Source of the DNA: Candidatus Gastranaerophilales bacterium
GTDB lineage: Bacteria > Cyanobacteriota > Vampirovibrionia > Gastranaerophilales > Gastranaerophilaceae
Assembly (NCBI GenBank): GCA_944324205.1
Contig: CALUVK010000089.1
Coordinates: forward strand, 1-6,531
Direction of reading: 5' to 3'
DNA: 6,531 nucleotides
The notes beneath the pieces were generated by a model. That model was not told the origin of the DNA, made no database searches, and saw only the letters and a list, made by a program, of their open reading frames with translations. This document shows, piece by piece, positions 6,496 to 6,531 of this stretch. Position 1 is the stretch's first letter, and every line of letters starts with the position of its first letter. A program made the translations under genes and the position numbers.

Positions 6496-6531
6496 TTCAT
6501 AATGTTTAAATGCGCTGTGACAATTAATTCT

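Noticed and set aside
6206..6502. 98-codon Pro/Lys-rich + strand reading frame
   Set aside because: It is the antisense of the Gly-rich part of the - strand gene. Gly codons read backwards give Pro, which explains its composition, and it has no supporting start signal.
6496..6523. Possible - strand promoter TTGTCA with TATGAA at 16-nt spacing
   Set aside because: The -10 would end almost at the ATG at 6495, leaving no leader for that start, and the frame is open through this region, so it may be coding sequence.

Overview
The window is AT-rich bacterial chromosome. Five genes lie head to tail on the + strand, followed by one small + strand ORF, a hairpin terminator, and one convergent - strand gene. 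The five genes make and use peptidoglycan precursors: murC, murB, ddl, a ftsQ/divIB-type division gene, and a HemW-type radical SAM gene. The first four are an ordinary cell-wall and division (dcw) set, so this is a walled bacterium. Lineage cannot be fixed from sequence alone. The low GC, the gene order murC-murB-ddl-ftsQ and the Gly/Phe-rich orphan protein suggest a gut-type uncultured lineage such as Gastranaerophilales/Vampirovibrionia (non-photosynthetic Cyanobacteriota). That is a guess from general impression.

Layout: bases 1-40 hold a possible -10 box and a good ribosome binding site. murC (41-1396) overlaps murB (1380-2291, TTG start) by 17 nt. murB overlaps ddl (2255-3193) by 37 nt. 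ddl overlaps ftsQ (3193-4041) and ftsQ overlaps hemW (4041-5123), each by a single nucleotide in a TAATG junction. This is a tightly packed, translationally coupled operon. After a 65-nt gap comes a 57-codon ORF of unknown function (5189-5362, preferred start). A perfect-stem hairpin with T-tracts on both sides (about 5361-5393) then serves both the + strand operon and the - strand gene that ends at 5392.

How the genes work together: MurB reduces UDP-GlcNAc-enolpyruvate to UDP-MurNAc. MurC adds L-Ala to UDP-MurNAc. Ddl makes the D-Ala-D-Ala dipeptide that MurF later adds. FtsQ is the membrane-anchored POTRA scaffold linking septal wall synthesis to the divisome. HemW is a heme-trafficking radical SAM protein with no obvious wall role; it sits where ftsA/ftsZ often follow ftsQ.

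The - strand gene (5392 to at least 6495) encodes an unrecognised protein. It has an uncharged Gly/Phe-rich N-terminal tract, a helical middle, an Ala/Pro/Asp linker and a predicted beta-rich C-terminus. Its frame stays open to the window edge, so its 5' end may be missing. No RNA genes, CRISPR arrays, insertion sequences or prophage signals were seen. I found no clearly new multi-gene system. The most unusual points are the orphan Gly/Phe-rich protein and unusual active-site residues in Ddl and MurB.
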